Source: Amycolatopsis bullii
Lineage (GTDB): Bacteria; Actinomycetota; Actinomycetes; Mycobacteriales; Pseudonocardiaceae
Length of the DNA stretch: 64,000 nt
Direction: 5' to 3'
NCBI RefSeq assembly: GCF_014654205.1
Contig: NZ_BNAW01000045.1
Span: forward strand, 1-64,000
In this document: piece after piece, positions 32,066 to 39,848 of the stretch
How the letters are laid out: each line of letters begins with the position of its first letter
Numbering within the stretch: the stretch's first letter is position 1
Made by a program: the position numbers and the translations under genes
Notes under the pieces: model-generated
Databases searched by the model: none
Told to the model about the DNA's origin: nothing
What the model saw: only the letters and a program-made list of their open reading frames with translations

Positions 32066-33291
32066 CGCAGGGCGTCGAGCGCGAAGGCGGCGAGCATCGC
32101 GACGCCGTGGGGCATCGCGTTCTCGTCGAAGAGCACGCGGTTGGAGTGGTTCGCCGCCGCTTCGGCGGGGTCGACGCCGGGCGGGCACGCGCCGAGGAAC
32201 GCGTACGCGCCGGGGACGCGTTGCAGGACGTAGGAAAAGTCCTCGGCGCCCATCAGCGGGTCCGCGAGCAGCTCGACGTTGTCCGGGCCGAGCACCTCCG
32301 CGCCGAGCCGCAGCACCTCGGCGGCGATCCGGTCGTCGTTCACCGTCACCGGGTAGCCCGGCTCGACGTCGGCGACCACGCGGCAGCCGTAGGCCGCGCC
32401 GACCTGCTCGCACACCTTCGGCAGCTCGGCGCGGACCAGCGCGCGCGTCTGCTCGGACAGCGTCCGGATCGTGCCCTCGAGCTCGGCGGTCTCCGGGATG
32501 ATGTTCGACGTCGTGCCGGCCTGGATCCGGGTCACCGAGAGCACCGCGGGGTCGAACACGCTGACCCGGCGGCTGATCATCGTGTGCAGCGCCCCGACCA
32601 TGGCCGCGGCGGCCGGTACCGGGTCGATCGTGTGCTGCGGCGCCGAGCCGTGCCCGCCCTTGCCGGTGACGCGCACGTGGAACGAGTCCGCCGACGCCAT
32701 CAGCGGACCGGGCCGCAGCTGCAGCAGGCCGCTGGGCGCGTTGGCCAGGATGTGCACGCCGAACGCGCGCTCGACCCGGGTTCCGGCCGCGTCGAGGACG
32801 CCCTCGTGGATCATGAACCGGGCGCCGTGGTGACCCTCCTCACCCGGCTGGAACATGAACACGACCGACCCGGCCAGCCGGTCCCGGCGCTCGGCGAGCA
32901 GCCGCGCCGCCGAAGCCAGCATCGCGACGTGCGTGTCGTGCCCGCACGCGTGCATCGACTCCGGGTCCTCCGACGCGAAGTCGAGGCCGGTTTCCTCGGT
33001 CAGCGGCAGCGCGTCCATGTCGCCGCGCAGCAGCACCGCCGGACCGGGCCGCGCGCCGCGCAGGACGGCCGTCAGCGACGTCGTGGCCTTGCCTTCGGTG
33101 ATCTCGAGCGGCAGGCCGTCGAGGGCCTCGCGGATCGCCGCCTGCGTCCGCGGCAGGTGGAGGCCCTGCTCCGGGTGGCGGTGCACGGCCCGCCGGAGGG
33201 CGACCGTGCGGTCTTGCAGCGCCCGCGCGTCGTCGAGCAGCCCGGCGAACGGCGTGCCGGGCAAGGTGGGCAGGTCAGTGGGGCCGGTCAT
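32026..33291 (-). CDS. M20-family amidohydrolase (N-acyl amino acid hydrolase-like)
   Basis: A dinuclear metal hydrolase of 421 residues. The ligands are seen in MHACGHDTHVAML (Cys116, His118) and QPGEEGHHGA (Glu151/Glu152), with GVHILA downstream. The Cys-type ligand and overall pattern fit the HipO/IAA-amino acid hydrolase subgroup, which cleaves acyl-amino acids. The lid domain occupies about 200-310. The start is ATG 33291; the frame beyond to 33348 lacks conservation. It is convergent with the phospholipase and divergent from the tadA-associated gene. Confidence 0.9.
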   Translation of the reverse strand: MTGPTDLPTLPGTPFAGLLDDARALQDRTVALRRAVHRHPEQGLHLPRTQAAIREALDGLPLEITEGKATTSLTAVLRGARPGPAVLLRGDMDALPLTEETGLDFASEDPESMHACGHDTHVAMLASAARLLAERRDRLAGSVVFMFQPGEEGHHGARFMIHEGVLDAAGTRVERAFGVHILANAPSGLLQLRPGPLMASADSFHVRVTGKGGHGSAPQHTIDPVPAAAAMVGALHTMISRRVSVFDPAVLSVTRIQAGTTSNIIPETAELEGTIRTLSEQTRALVRAELPKVCEQVGAAYGCRVVADVEPGYPVTVNDDRIAAEVLRLGAEVLGPDNVELLADPLMGAEDFSYVLQRVPGAYAFLGACPPGVDPAEAAANHSNRVLFDENAMPHGVAMLAAFALDALRQGPVRDGRPSSR

Positions 33292-33368
33292 GGTCCCGAT
33301 AGTGCCGCATGCGGCGCTTCGGGCGCACCGTGCGTGCGCCGGACCCACCGGCGGAATACGGTGTGCGC

Positions 33369-33851
33369 ATGGCGGTGGAAGAGCCGGTCACGGGCTTCGC
33401 GGTGGCTGTGGTCCGGGAAGACGGTCGGTGGCGGTGCAGTGCGCTCGACCCGGGGGCGTTGACCGAGCTGGACGCAGCGATCACTGAACTGGGCAAACTA
33501 CGGTCCACCGGCGCGAGCTTCGGGCTGCTGGCGGTCGACGACGAGTTCTTCGTGATCGTCCGGCCCAGCCCGCGGGGGCCGTCGTTGCTGCTCTCGGACG
33601 CGGCGGCGGCGCTGGACTACGACATCGCGGCGGACGTCCTCGATGTCCTGCGCGTCGACCCGCCGGACGAGGAGGACGACTCCGTCTGGCCCGAGGGCGA
33701 CCTGGAGATCCTGGCGGATCTCGGGCTGCCCGGGCCGGAGCTGGAGGTCATCGTCGGCGAGGTCGACCTCTATCCGGACGAGCAGCTCCAGATGGTCGCG
33801 CAGCGCTGCGGGTTCGGCAACGAGTTCGCCAAGTTCCTGGACGAGCTCTGA
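33369..33851 (+). CDS. tRNA adenosine deaminase-associated protein
   Basis: An acidic protein of 160 residues of the family found directly upstream of tadA in actinobacteria (FGLLAVDDEFFVIVRP, then LLLSDAAAALDYDIAADVLD, and an acidic DPPDEEDDSVWPEGD stretch). The C-terminal part contains GNEFAKFLDEL. Its function is unknown; conserved linkage to tadA suggests a role in deaminase activity or control. ATG 33369 has TACGGT 6 nt upstream and no ribosome-binding site, so the operon mRNA is probably leaderless. tadA follows after 23 nt. Confidence 0.87.
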   Translation: MAVEEPVTGFAVAVVREDGRWRCSALDPGALTELDAAITELGKLRSTGASFGLLAVDDEFFVIVRPSPRGPSLLLSDAAAALDYDIAADVLDVLRVDPPDEEDDSVWPEGDLEILADLGLPGPELEVIVGEVDLYPDEQLQMVAQRCGFGNEFAKFLDEL

Positions 33852-33874
33852 GACGCCCGTCCGACACCGAGGCC

Positions 33875-34303
33875 GTGGAGGCCGCGCTGGAAGCGGCGCG
33901 CGCCCCCGGCGCGGACGTGCCGATCGGGGCGGTGGTCTTCGGCCCCGACGGCGCCCCGCTGGCCGCGGCCCGCAACGCCCGCGTCGAGCTGGGCGACCCG
34001 ACAGCGCACGCGGAGATCCTGGCGTTGCGCGCGGCAGCGGCGGTGGTCGGCGACGGCTGGCGGCTCGAGGGCTGCACGCTGGCGGTGACGCTGGAGCCGT
34101 GCACGATGTGCGCGGGCGCGCTGGTGCTGGCGCGCATCGCCCGCCTGGTCTTCGGGGCCTGGGAGCCCAAGACGGGCGCGGTGGGGTCGCTGTGGGACGT
34201 CGTCCGCGACCGGCGGCTCAACCACCGCCCGGAAGTCCACGGCGGTGTGCTCGAGTCTCAGTGCGCCGCGGTGCTGGAGACGTACTTCGCGATCCGCCGC
34301 TGA
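33875..34303 (+). CDS. tadA: tRNA adenosine(34) deaminase
   Basis: Converts A34 to inosine in the wobble position of tRNA-Arg(ACG). The 142-residue product has the zinc-deaminase motifs TAHAEILAL (His45, proton-shuttle Glu47) and EPCTMC (Cys76, Cys79). The start is GTG 33875. No ATG or GTG lies further upstream between it and the previous gene, though a CTG at 33848 would add nine residues resembling the N-termini of related proteins. It is cotranscribed with the associated-protein gene and ends 65 bp before tRNA-Ser. Confidence 0.93.
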   Translation: MEAALEAARAPGADVPIGAVVFGPDGAPLAAARNARVELGDPTAHAEILALRAAAAVVGDGWRLEGCTLAVTLEPCTMCAGALVLARIARLVFGAWEPKTGAVGSLWDVVRDRRLNHRPEVHGGVLESQCAAVLETYFAIRR

Positions 34304-34368
34304 GCTCGCCGACGCGGTCAGCCGACCCCTCGTGAGGGGCGCCGTGAGGCTCCGGTATTGTTCTCGGC

Positions 34369-34456
34369 GGTGGCGTGTCCGAGCGGCCGAAGGAGCACGA
34401 CTCGAAATCGTGTGACGGCTAATCCCCGTCCGTGGGTTCAAATCCCACCGCCACCG
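34369..34456 (+). tRNA. tRNA-Ser(CGA)
   Basis: An 88-nt class II tRNA. The acceptor arms GGTGGCG and CGCCACC pair, with G as discriminator. The anticodon stem CACGA/TCGTG encloses the loop CTCGAAA with anticodon CGA. A long variable arm precedes the T arm, which contains GGTTCAAATCC. No CCA is encoded. TATTGT at 34356-34361 is a plausible -10 element, and a strong terminator follows. Confidence 0.97.
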
Positions 34457-34469
34457 CTCTTGTGGCCAG

Positions 34470-34506
34470 ACGCCCGGTGATCTTCGAGAAGATCGCCGGG
34501 CGTTTT
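34470..34506 (+). terminator. Intrinsic terminator after tRNA-Ser(CGA)
   Basis: The arms ACGCCCGG-T-GATCTTC and GAAGATC-G-CCGGGCGT form a long stem with a single T-G position and a minimal loop, followed by TTTTGC. It lies 13 nt after the tRNA. Confidence 0.85.
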
Positions 34507-34571
34507 GCTGTAATGCGTCCTCCCGCCGCTGCGATCTCACTTCGTGCGGTGACGACGTGGGAGGTGCGGAC

Positions 34572-34628
34572 ATGGACGAGCCGCTCTCGGGGGAGGTCGG
34601 GCAACCCGGGCCGGTGAGGTCGCGGTGA
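34572..34628 (+). CDS. 18-residue ORF coupled to the frameshifted gene
   Basis: The ATG at 34572 has an excellent GGGAGG 7-8 nt upstream. The product is MDEPLSGEVGQPGPVRSR, and the TGA overlaps the GTG start of the next frame (GTGA). It may be a genuine micro-ORF that couples translation, or the remnant of a longer gene. Codon use is normal for the window. No family is recognised. Confidence 0.35.
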   Translation: MDEPLSGEVGQPGPVRSR

Positions 34629-35808
34629 GCGGGTTCCGGACGTTCTGCCACATCGGCGAGTACGGCGAGGCCGGCTACCGGAACCTGCACCGCATGGTCG
34701 TGAGCAGCGACCCGCTGGTGCTCTGGGCGCCGTCGAGCACGCTGCTTTCGGCGTCACAGGTCGAGCCGCGGCAGTTCGTCCGGCTCGTTGACGACCGCCA
34801 CGTTCGCGTCATCGCGCGGGAACCGTGGTTGCTTTCCCGCACGTTAGGGATCGGCATCCGTCGGGGGAAGGGGCGGCCTGGACGACCTCGGTCGACGGCG
34901 AGCTCATGAAGTTCGCGGAAGCCGACCGGGACCTCGATCCGTCCGAGCGGCGGGTGATCGTGGCGCCTCCCGAGGACGGCATCGGTTGGGCTGAACAGTA
35001 CGTGGCGGACAACGCGACCTTGGTCGGCCGGATCCAGCGGGTGATCGAACGGGGAAAGCCGGAACGGCACATCCCGCAAGCGGTGCTCAACGTCATCCGC
35101 CGTGAGGATTTCAGCCCTCGGCAAGCGGTCGCCCACGTCCTGCGTGCTGCGTACAACCACGGGGACGCCTTGACCCGGTCGAACGCGAACGTGCCGTTCT
35201 ACCTGGGTAGCCAAGATGCTCAGTTCCTTCGCTGGATCAGCCAGATCGACCCCGGGGAGCAACTGAACCCGCCGAGTCCGGTGAGTCACGAGCACGAGAA
35301 CTACGCCGACCTTGCTTCGCAGCTGTTCGATCTGCTGCGCGTCATGGAGATCGCCGGCCGGGAAACGGATCTGCGCCGTTTCCTCGGTTCGGCGGCGCAC
35401 CGGGACCTCACCCGGTGGTACGCGGCCATCTGCCGCAGTGTGGCGACCGAACGACCGAAATCCATCGAGGACAAAGTGGCTCGGGAGCTCGACAGGACAC
35501 TCGAAGCGGGACAGCTGCAACACACCTTCCGGTCGTGGGCGTCTCATCGCGGCGACGCGACGGTTTTCGCACTGGGCCTCACCAGTGCGATCGCCGGCCC
35601 GATCGTCGACGGTCCGAGCTTGCTCTCGCTGACCGGCGTGCTGCTCGGAGCGATCCCGGTGGGCAAGGGGCTCCTGCGCCGCCTCGGCTATGTGTCCGCG
35701 CAGTACAGCGGCGCGCAGTGGCCTTTCCTCTACAGCTTCGGACGGGAAGCTTCGGCCCGGCGGATCAGGCGGCTGCGCCGCGCGCTGGACCTGGCGGCAG
35801 ATACCTGA
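34625..35808 (+). pseudogene. Frameshifted hypothetical gene beside tRNA-Ser
   Basis: Two frames look like halves of one protein. The first (GTG 34625 to about 34850) reads FCHIGEYGEAGYRNLHRMVV and on to VRVIAREPWLL. The second, in the -1 frame, is open from 34825 to 35808 and continues with GEGAAWTTSVDGELMKFAEA, a long helical region, and a hydrophobic stretch near the end (SLLSLTGVLLGAIPVGKGLL). Neither half is a complete domain. The shift is needed between about 34835 and 34870. The TTTCCC run there is not aligned as a programmed slippery heptamer, so a mutation or a sequencing error is more likely. G+C and codon bias are slightly lower than in neighbouring genes. No function is recognised; if the reading is correct it is a pseudogene. 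Confidence 0.5.
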
Positions 35809-35832
35809 CCCGGGCGTTTGCTGATCTTTGGT

Positions 35833-36105
35833 ATGAAGCGCGCCCTGCAGACGCAGGTGTGGCCCGCGATCCTCTCCCTCGCCGGTGTCCTGCTCGGCGG
35901 CGACCTGTCCTACCTCGTGCAGGCCAGCGTGCAGCGGCGCAACGAACGCAGCGAACGACGGCGGCTGACCGCCGAGCGCGCCGAGAAGCGGCGTGAGGAG
36001 CAGCTGGACCTGCTGCAGCAGTTCATCCGCGTCGCCCAGCAGGCCGAACGGGCGGCCGAAGACCGCAAGAAGCTGAGCCGTCCGCTTGACTTGAAGGGCT
36101 CTTGA
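35833..36105 (+). CDS. Small membrane-anchored coiled-coil protein
   Basis: A protein of 90 residues. One membrane segment (about 7-29, VWPAILSLAGVLLGGDLSYL) is followed by a highly charged helix of about 50 residues (RRNERSERRRLTAERAEKRR and on) that probably forms a coiled coil in the cytoplasm. ATG 35833 has no strong ribosome-binding site; the frame opens at 35818. It follows the frameshifted gene after 24 nt, so the two may have formed one unit. No family is recognised. Confidence 0.6.
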   Translation: MKRALQTQVWPAILSLAGVLLGGDLSYLVQASVQRRNERSERRRLTAERAEKRREEQLDLLQQFIRVAQQAERAAEDRKKLSRPLDLKGS

Positions 36106-36148
36106 AGTGTGACCGTGGTCGGCACCAGCTGATCACCAGGAGCGCACC

Positions 36149-36931
36149 ATGACCGTTCTCGTCACCGGGGCCACCGGCCACACCGGACGGCACGTCGTCG
36201 CCGGCCTCGAAGCCGCGGGCGTCGACACCAGAGTCCTCGTTCGAGACAAAACCAAAGCCCCCGAAGGCGTCGACGTCGTCCAGGGCGACATCACCGATCC
36301 CGCCGAAGCCGCCGAAGGGGTCGACGCCGTCTACCTGCTGTGGCCCTTCTTCTCCGCCGAAGGCATCGAGAAAGCCTTGGAACCCTTCAGGGGCAAGAAA
36401 ATCGTCTACCTCTCCGCCATGTCCGCCGAAGACGGGGGCGTATGGGGAGACGTCGAAGCCGCGATCGAAAAGGTCACCGACGACTGGACCTTCCTCCGCG
36501 TGACCGGCTTGGCCACCAACGCGCTCGCCTGGGCGCAGCAGGCCGTTTCGGGTGTCGTGCGGGCCGCTTACGGGCAGGCGAAACGGTCGGTCGTCCACGA
36601 ACGCGACGTCGCCGACGTGGCCGTCAAGGCGCTCACCGAAGACCACGCGAAGCGGATCTACCTCGTCACCGGCCCGGAAGCCGTGGCGCAGGCCGAGCAG
36701 GTCCGGCTCATCGGCGAAGCGCTCGGGAAGCCCGTCACCTGGGAAGAACAGCCGCCGGAGGAGGCGAAAGCGCAGTTGAGCGTCTACATGGGAGCGGAAT
36801 TCGCGGCGAGTGCCGTCGATTACTGGGCGTCGCTCGTCGACGACCCCGAGCCCGTCTCGCTGGACGTCGCGCAGGTGACCGGGCATCCCGCGCGGCCCTT
36901 CGCCGAGTGGGCCCGCGAGCACTTCAGCTGA
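36149..36931 (+). CDS. NmrA-like NAD(P)-binding protein
   Basis: An atypical short-chain dehydrogenase of 260 residues. The N-terminal dinucleotide motif TVLVTGATGHTGRHVV (2-17) is complete. The YxxxK catalytic pair of classical SDRs is not evident, as is usual in the NmrA/QOR2-like subgroup, whose members are quinone reductases or redox sensors. ATG 36149 follows AGGAG at 7 nt. Its final 8 nt overlap the convergent helical-protein gene. The substrate is unknown. Confidence 0.87.
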   Translation: MTVLVTGATGHTGRHVVAGLEAAGVDTRVLVRDKTKAPEGVDVVQGDITDPAEAAEGVDAVYLLWPFFSAEGIEKALEPFRGKKIVYLSAMSAEDGGVWGDVEAAIEKVTDDWTFLRVTGLATNALAWAQQAVSGVVRAAYGQAKRSVVHERDVADVAVKALTEDHAKRIYLVTGPEAVAQAEQVRLIGEALGKPVTWEEQPPEEAKAQLSVYMGAEFAASAVDYWASLVDDPEPVSLDVAQVTGHPARPFAEWAREHFS

Positions 36932-37496
36932 GCTGGACGGCCGGTGCCGTCAGCGGCTCCAGCTCGGCCGCCAGCGCGGTCAGCGCCGCGACCTTCTCCT
37001 GCACGGCCCGGACCACCGCCGTGCACGTGGCGCCGACCTCGCTGACCACCTCGGCCGAGCGGTCGCCGTCCAGCACCGCCGACACCGCGGCCGAGGCGGC
37101 GGCAGCGAGCGCGCACACCTCCTCGGACGCGGCCACGGCCAGCTCGTCCAGCCGGTCGGCGATGCGGACGCCCAACGCCGCCGTCGACGCGGCCGCGCGC
37201 GCCGCCGCGCCGTACTGACCGTCCACTGTGTCCGCCCAGGTGCCGAACGTCTCGGCGCTGCCGCCGTTTTCGGCGCGGTCGACGCCGGCGCGGAACTCCG
37301 CCTGTGCCGCGGTCACCGCCAGCCCGCCGGTGTCGATCGCGGCGGCGGACGTCCGGATCGACGACGGCGAGCAGTCGAGGTGCCGCAGCGCCGCCACCGG
37401 GTCGGCGACGCCGAGGCGCCCGGCCGCCGCGCGCAACGTGGCCAGCTCGGCCGCCGCCGTCGTCAGGGCCGGGTGTTCGAAGACCTCCGCGGTCAC
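36924..37496 (-). CDS. Ala-rich helical protein, possible type VII-associated
   Basis: An almost wholly alpha-helical, Ala-rich protein of 190 residues with no signal peptide or membrane segment. The heptad-like pattern and length recall WXG100-related or EspC-like proteins of actinobacterial type VII loci, but there is no WXG motif. GTG 37496 overlaps the stop of the upstream gene (GTGA), so the two form a coupled pair. It is distant from the FtsK locus at 43505-50208. The relation to type VII secretion is a guess from composition and gene pairing. Confidence 0.6.
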   Translation of the reverse strand: MTAEVFEHPALTTAAAELATLRAAAGRLGVADPVAALRHLDCSPSSIRTSAAAIDTGGLAVTAAQAEFRAGVDRAENGGSAETFGTWADTVDGQYGAAARAAASTAALGVRIADRLDELAVAASEEVCALAAAASAAVSAVLDGDRSAEVVSEVGATCTAVVRAVQEKVAALTALAAELEPLTAPAVQLS

Positions 37497-37864
37497 GGTG
37501 CCACCGCTAACCGCCCCCGGAAGCCGGTGCTCCGGGTGCTTCCCGCCGACATGCGCAGCCGGCCCGCCAGGTCCGACGTCGCATCGCCGAGGACGCGCGC
37601 GTCCGCCTCCCGCGCCGCCAGCGCCGTCGCCCAGCGTGCCGCCAGCTCGCGCGCCTGCGGCGAGATGCCGAACGGCGTCGAATCGACGCGGGCTTCGGCG
37701 AACCTCCCCGCGGCCTTGTCGTCGGCGGCGGCCGCCTGGTCGAGCAGGTCGGCTCCGGCGCGCAGCCGGTCCGCCTTCTCCTGGGGGTTCCGGGTGGCGC
37801 AGCCCCCGGCCCCGGGGCGCAGCCCCGGGTCGTCACTGATCCGCGAGCCTCTGCCTTCCGGCAT
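37493..37864 (-). CDS. Helical protein with embedded palindromic repeat
   Basis: A protein of 123 residues starting at ATG 37864 behind GGAGG. Residues about 9-27 (DDPGLRPGAGGCATRNP and neighbours) are encoded by a copy of a dispersed palindromic repeat that also occurs outside genes at 61630-61680. The remainder (about 28-123, ADRLRAGADLLDQAAAADDK and on) is helical and resembles small partner proteins of type VII-like loci. The repeat therefore appears to have inserted in frame near the N-terminus, or translation really begins further in. It is coupled to the 190-residue gene downstream. Confidence 0.55.
   Translation of the reverse strand: MPEGRGSRISDDPGLRPGAGGCATRNPQEKADRLRAGADLLDQAAAADDKAAGRFAEARVDSTPFGISPQARELAARWATALAAREADARVLGDATSDLAGRLRMSAGSTRSTGFRGRLAVAP
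37783..37836. repeat. Dispersed GC-rich palindromic repeat, copy A
   Basis: This 54-bp element contains two adjacent inverted repeats (GGGGG/CCCCC and CCCGGGGC/GCCCCGGG). It differs from copy B at 61630-61680 by only a few substitutions and single-base gaps. This copy lies inside the reading frame 37493-37864. Confidence 0.8.
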
Positions 37865-38016
37865 GGGGACCTCCGTCATCAAGGGTGCTCACCCGATCGG
37901 GGAAGATCTTGCCTCATGCTCCCGAGCCGCCCGCATCGCGGTGACCTGCGGCGTTGACAGCGTTCCACCCAGTGGACGTCTTGACCGCGCGCCGGGACGA
38001 AAGCGACCATGAACGC

Positions 38017-38127
38017 ATGCCCGCCACCTCGGAAAGCGCACCGATCCGGGCCTTCGCGCGGTCGATCGGGGAGGGCGTCGTGGAGCTCCTGCTGCGCCGC
38101 GGCCGCCTGGGTTCGCCGCCCGCCTGA
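38017..38127 (+). CDS. 36-residue ORF upstream of dioxygenase gene
   Basis: The ORF encodes a short basic and hydrophobic peptide (middle part SIGEGVVELLLRRGRLGSPP) ending 46 nt before the dioxygenase start. It is positioned like a leader peptide. TTGACA occurs at 37954-37959. There is no convincing ribosome-binding site, and the sequence does not match the Cys-rich leader peptides found before sulfur genes in actinobacteria, so it is a weak call. Confidence 0.3.
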   Translation: MPATSESAPIRAFARSIGEGVVELLLRRGRLGSPPA

Positions 38128-38173
38128 CGCGAACCCGGCGTCCGATCTCCCCGAAAACCCTTGGAGCACAACC

Positions 38174-39094
38174 ATGTCCGTAGATCTTCCTGCCCGGATT
38201 CAGCTGCGCGGGGCCGTCACGCCCGCGGATGGCATCGTCGAAGGCCCCCGGATCCTCCGGGAATCGCAGCGGAAGCAGTACGAGCTGTTCACCCTCCGCC
38301 CGCTGGGCCGGGTGATCGGCGCCGAGGTCGACGGCGTCGACCTCGGCGAGCCGGTGGGTCCTGACCTGCGCGAAGAGCTCAACCAGGCCCTGCTCGAGTG
38401 GAAGGTGCTCTTCTTCCGCGACCAGCGGATCACCTCGGCGCAGCAGCGCGCGTTCGCCGCGAACTGGGGCGAGCTGGAGACCAACCCGTTCATCCCGAAG
38501 GGCGACGACGACGCCGTCACGCGGTTCGAGCGCACCGCGGCCATGCCCGGGTACGAGAACATCTGGCACACCGACGTCACCTGGCGGCCCGAACCGGCGC
38601 TCGGCTCGGTGCTGCGGTTGATCGAGGTGCCGCCCCTCGGCGGCGACACGATGTGGGCCGACATGGCCGCGGCCTACGACAACCTGCCCGAAGACGTCCG
38701 CGACCGGATCGACGGGCTCACCGCGGTGCACGACTACCTCCCCGGCTTCGACCGGTTCTCCGATCCCGCGCTGCTCGCGCGGTGGCAGGACCGCTTCCCG
38801 CCGGTGGAGCACCCGGTGGTCCGGACGCACCCGGAGACCGGGCGGCGCACCCTGTTCGTCAACCAGGCGTTCACCACGCACATCGTGGGCCTGGACCGGG
38901 TCGAGAGCGACCGGCTGCTGCGGTACCTGTTCCTGCAGGCTCACACGCCCGAATTCCAGGTCCGGTTCAGCTGGCGGCCGAACTCGGTGGCGTTCTGGGA
39001 CAACCGCGCGACGCAGCACTACGCGGTCAACGACTACCACCCGCACGTCCGGATCGCCGAGCGCGTCGCGATCGCGGGCGACCGGCCTTACTGA
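38174..39094 (+). CDS. TauD/TfdA-family Fe(II)/2-oxoglutarate dioxygenase
   Basis: An oxygenase of 306 residues that hydroxylates a substrate, often taurine, an alkylsulfonate or a sulfate ester, and releases sulfite or sulfate. The facial triad is His132 and Asp134 (IWHTDVTW) with distal His282 (ATQHYAVND), and the 2-oxoglutarate Arg is about 293 (HVRIAER). GGDTMWADM and VLFFRDQ are family landmarks. ATG 38174 follows GGAG at 8 nt. There is no linked sulfonate transporter, so substrate is uncertain. Confidence 0.92.
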   Translation: MSVDLPARIQLRGAVTPADGIVEGPRILRESQRKQYELFTLRPLGRVIGAEVDGVDLGEPVGPDLREELNQALLEWKVLFFRDQRITSAQQRAFAANWGELETNPFIPKGDDDAVTRFERTAAMPGYENIWHTDVTWRPEPALGSVLRLIEVPPLGGDTMWADMAAAYDNLPEDVRDRIDGLTAVHDYLPGFDRFSDPALLARWQDRFPPVEHPVVRTHPETGRRTLFVNQAFTTHIVGLDRVESDRLLRYLFLQAHTPEFQVRFSWRPNSVAFWDNRATQHYAVNDYHPHVRIAERVAIAGDRPY

Positions 39095-39110
39095 GCAGTA
39101 GCCTGGCGTC

Positions 39111-39557
39111 ATGACCGAAGAACCCCGGGTAGTGGTGACCGGTTTCCTCAAGGCCCTCGAAGACCTCGACGTCGACCGCGCGCTGACGTTCGTGGCGAGC
39201 GACATCGTGTACCAGAACGTGCCGTTGCCGCCCGCCCGCGGCATCGCCGCGTTCGAGAAGCAGCTGCGCGTGATGGCCAAGTACGGCTCCGGGTTCGAGG
39301 CGCGGACCCACCACATCGCCGCGGACGGCAACGTCGTGCTCACCGAACGCACCGACGTGCTGCGCCGCGGCGCGTGGGAGGCGGAGTTCTGGGTGTGCGG
39401 CACGTTCGAGGTCGAGGCGGGCCGGATCGTGCTCTGGCGCGACTACTTCGACTGGACGACGGTGCTGGCCGCGAGCGCGAAGGGTGCCGGGCGGGTTGCG
39501 CTGGCCGGCGCGCGTTCGCTCCTCGGCCGGTACAAGGCGAGGCAGGCGGTGCGCTAG
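39111..39557 (+). CDS. SnoaL/limonene-epoxide-hydrolase-like protein
   Basis: A cone-shaped alpha+beta fold protein of 148 residues. The pattern VVVTGFLKALEDLDVDRALTF, a central RGIAAFEKQLRVM and the closing GRIVLWRDYFDWTT match the limonene-1,2-epoxide hydrolase/SnoaL group, which includes hydrolases, isomerases and cyclases. Asp and Arg candidates of the LEH catalytic triad (Arg110 and Asp112 in LWRDYFD region) are present. ATG 39111 has TAGCCT 6 nt upstream and no ribosome-binding site. It shares its CTAG stop palindrome with the opposite-strand peptide gene. Confidence 0.8.
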   Translation: MTEEPRVVVTGFLKALEDLDVDRALTFVASDIVYQNVPLPPARGIAAFEKQLRVMAKYGSGFEARTHHIAADGNVVLTERTDVLRRGAWEAEFWVCGTFEVEAGRIVLWRDYFDWTTVLAASAKGAGRVALAGARSLLGRYKARQAVR

Positions 39558-39655
39558 ACGCGGTGTTCGCCGCGGTCGTGGTCCCGAAGGTCCACGACCG
39601 CGGCTATCCCCAGCACCAGCACGAACACGCAGCTGAGAACAATCAGCCCCCACAT
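39554..39655 (-). CDS. 33-residue single-pass membrane peptide
   Basis: The ORF starts at ATG 39655 with AGGGAG 7 nt upstream, an excellent site. It encodes one hydrophobic helix (MWGLIVLSCVFVLVLGIAAV) followed by a charged tail rich in Asp, His and Arg. It ends in TAG within CTAG, the same four bases that provide the stop of the convergent SnoaL-like gene. Size and layout fit small actinobacterial membrane peptides; function unknown. Confidence 0.6.
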   Translation of the reverse strand: MWGLIVLSCVFVLVLGIAAVVDLRDHDRGEHRV

Positions 39656-39848
39656 GATCGTTCTCCCTCCCCCCGTGTCGTGCCGACCGCGAGCTGTCGA
39701 GGAGTGGTCTGTGCCACTTTTCCGGCGGCTCACGCAGACCGTACCGCCGCTTCACGCAGGTTGTTCCGGCCCTTGACCTTCATTTAAGGCAGATGCGCCG
39801 GATGGGTGACGCGCCCGTGTCCGGCTGTCACAGAGCGGGCGCAATCCG

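Noticed and set aside
34829..34842. Programmed -1 frameshift at the CTTTCCC run
   Set aside because: The run is not in the X-XXY-YYZ register in the upstream frame and no downstream pseudoknot is obvious, so a mutation or sequencing error is simpler.
34441..36148. A tRNA-borne integrative element with att repeats after tRNA-Ser(CGA)
   Set aside because: I found no direct repeat of the tRNA 3' end downstream and no integrase gene.
36149..36931. Classical SDR assignment for the NmrA-like protein
   Set aside because: The dinucleotide motif is present, but the YxxxK catalytic pair is not evident, so the atypical NmrA-like label is safer.
37865..38173. SAM or cobalamin riboswitch ahead of the dioxygenase gene
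   Set aside because: No conserved core of a riboswitch class could be recognised; only a short ORF and a TTGACA box are visible.
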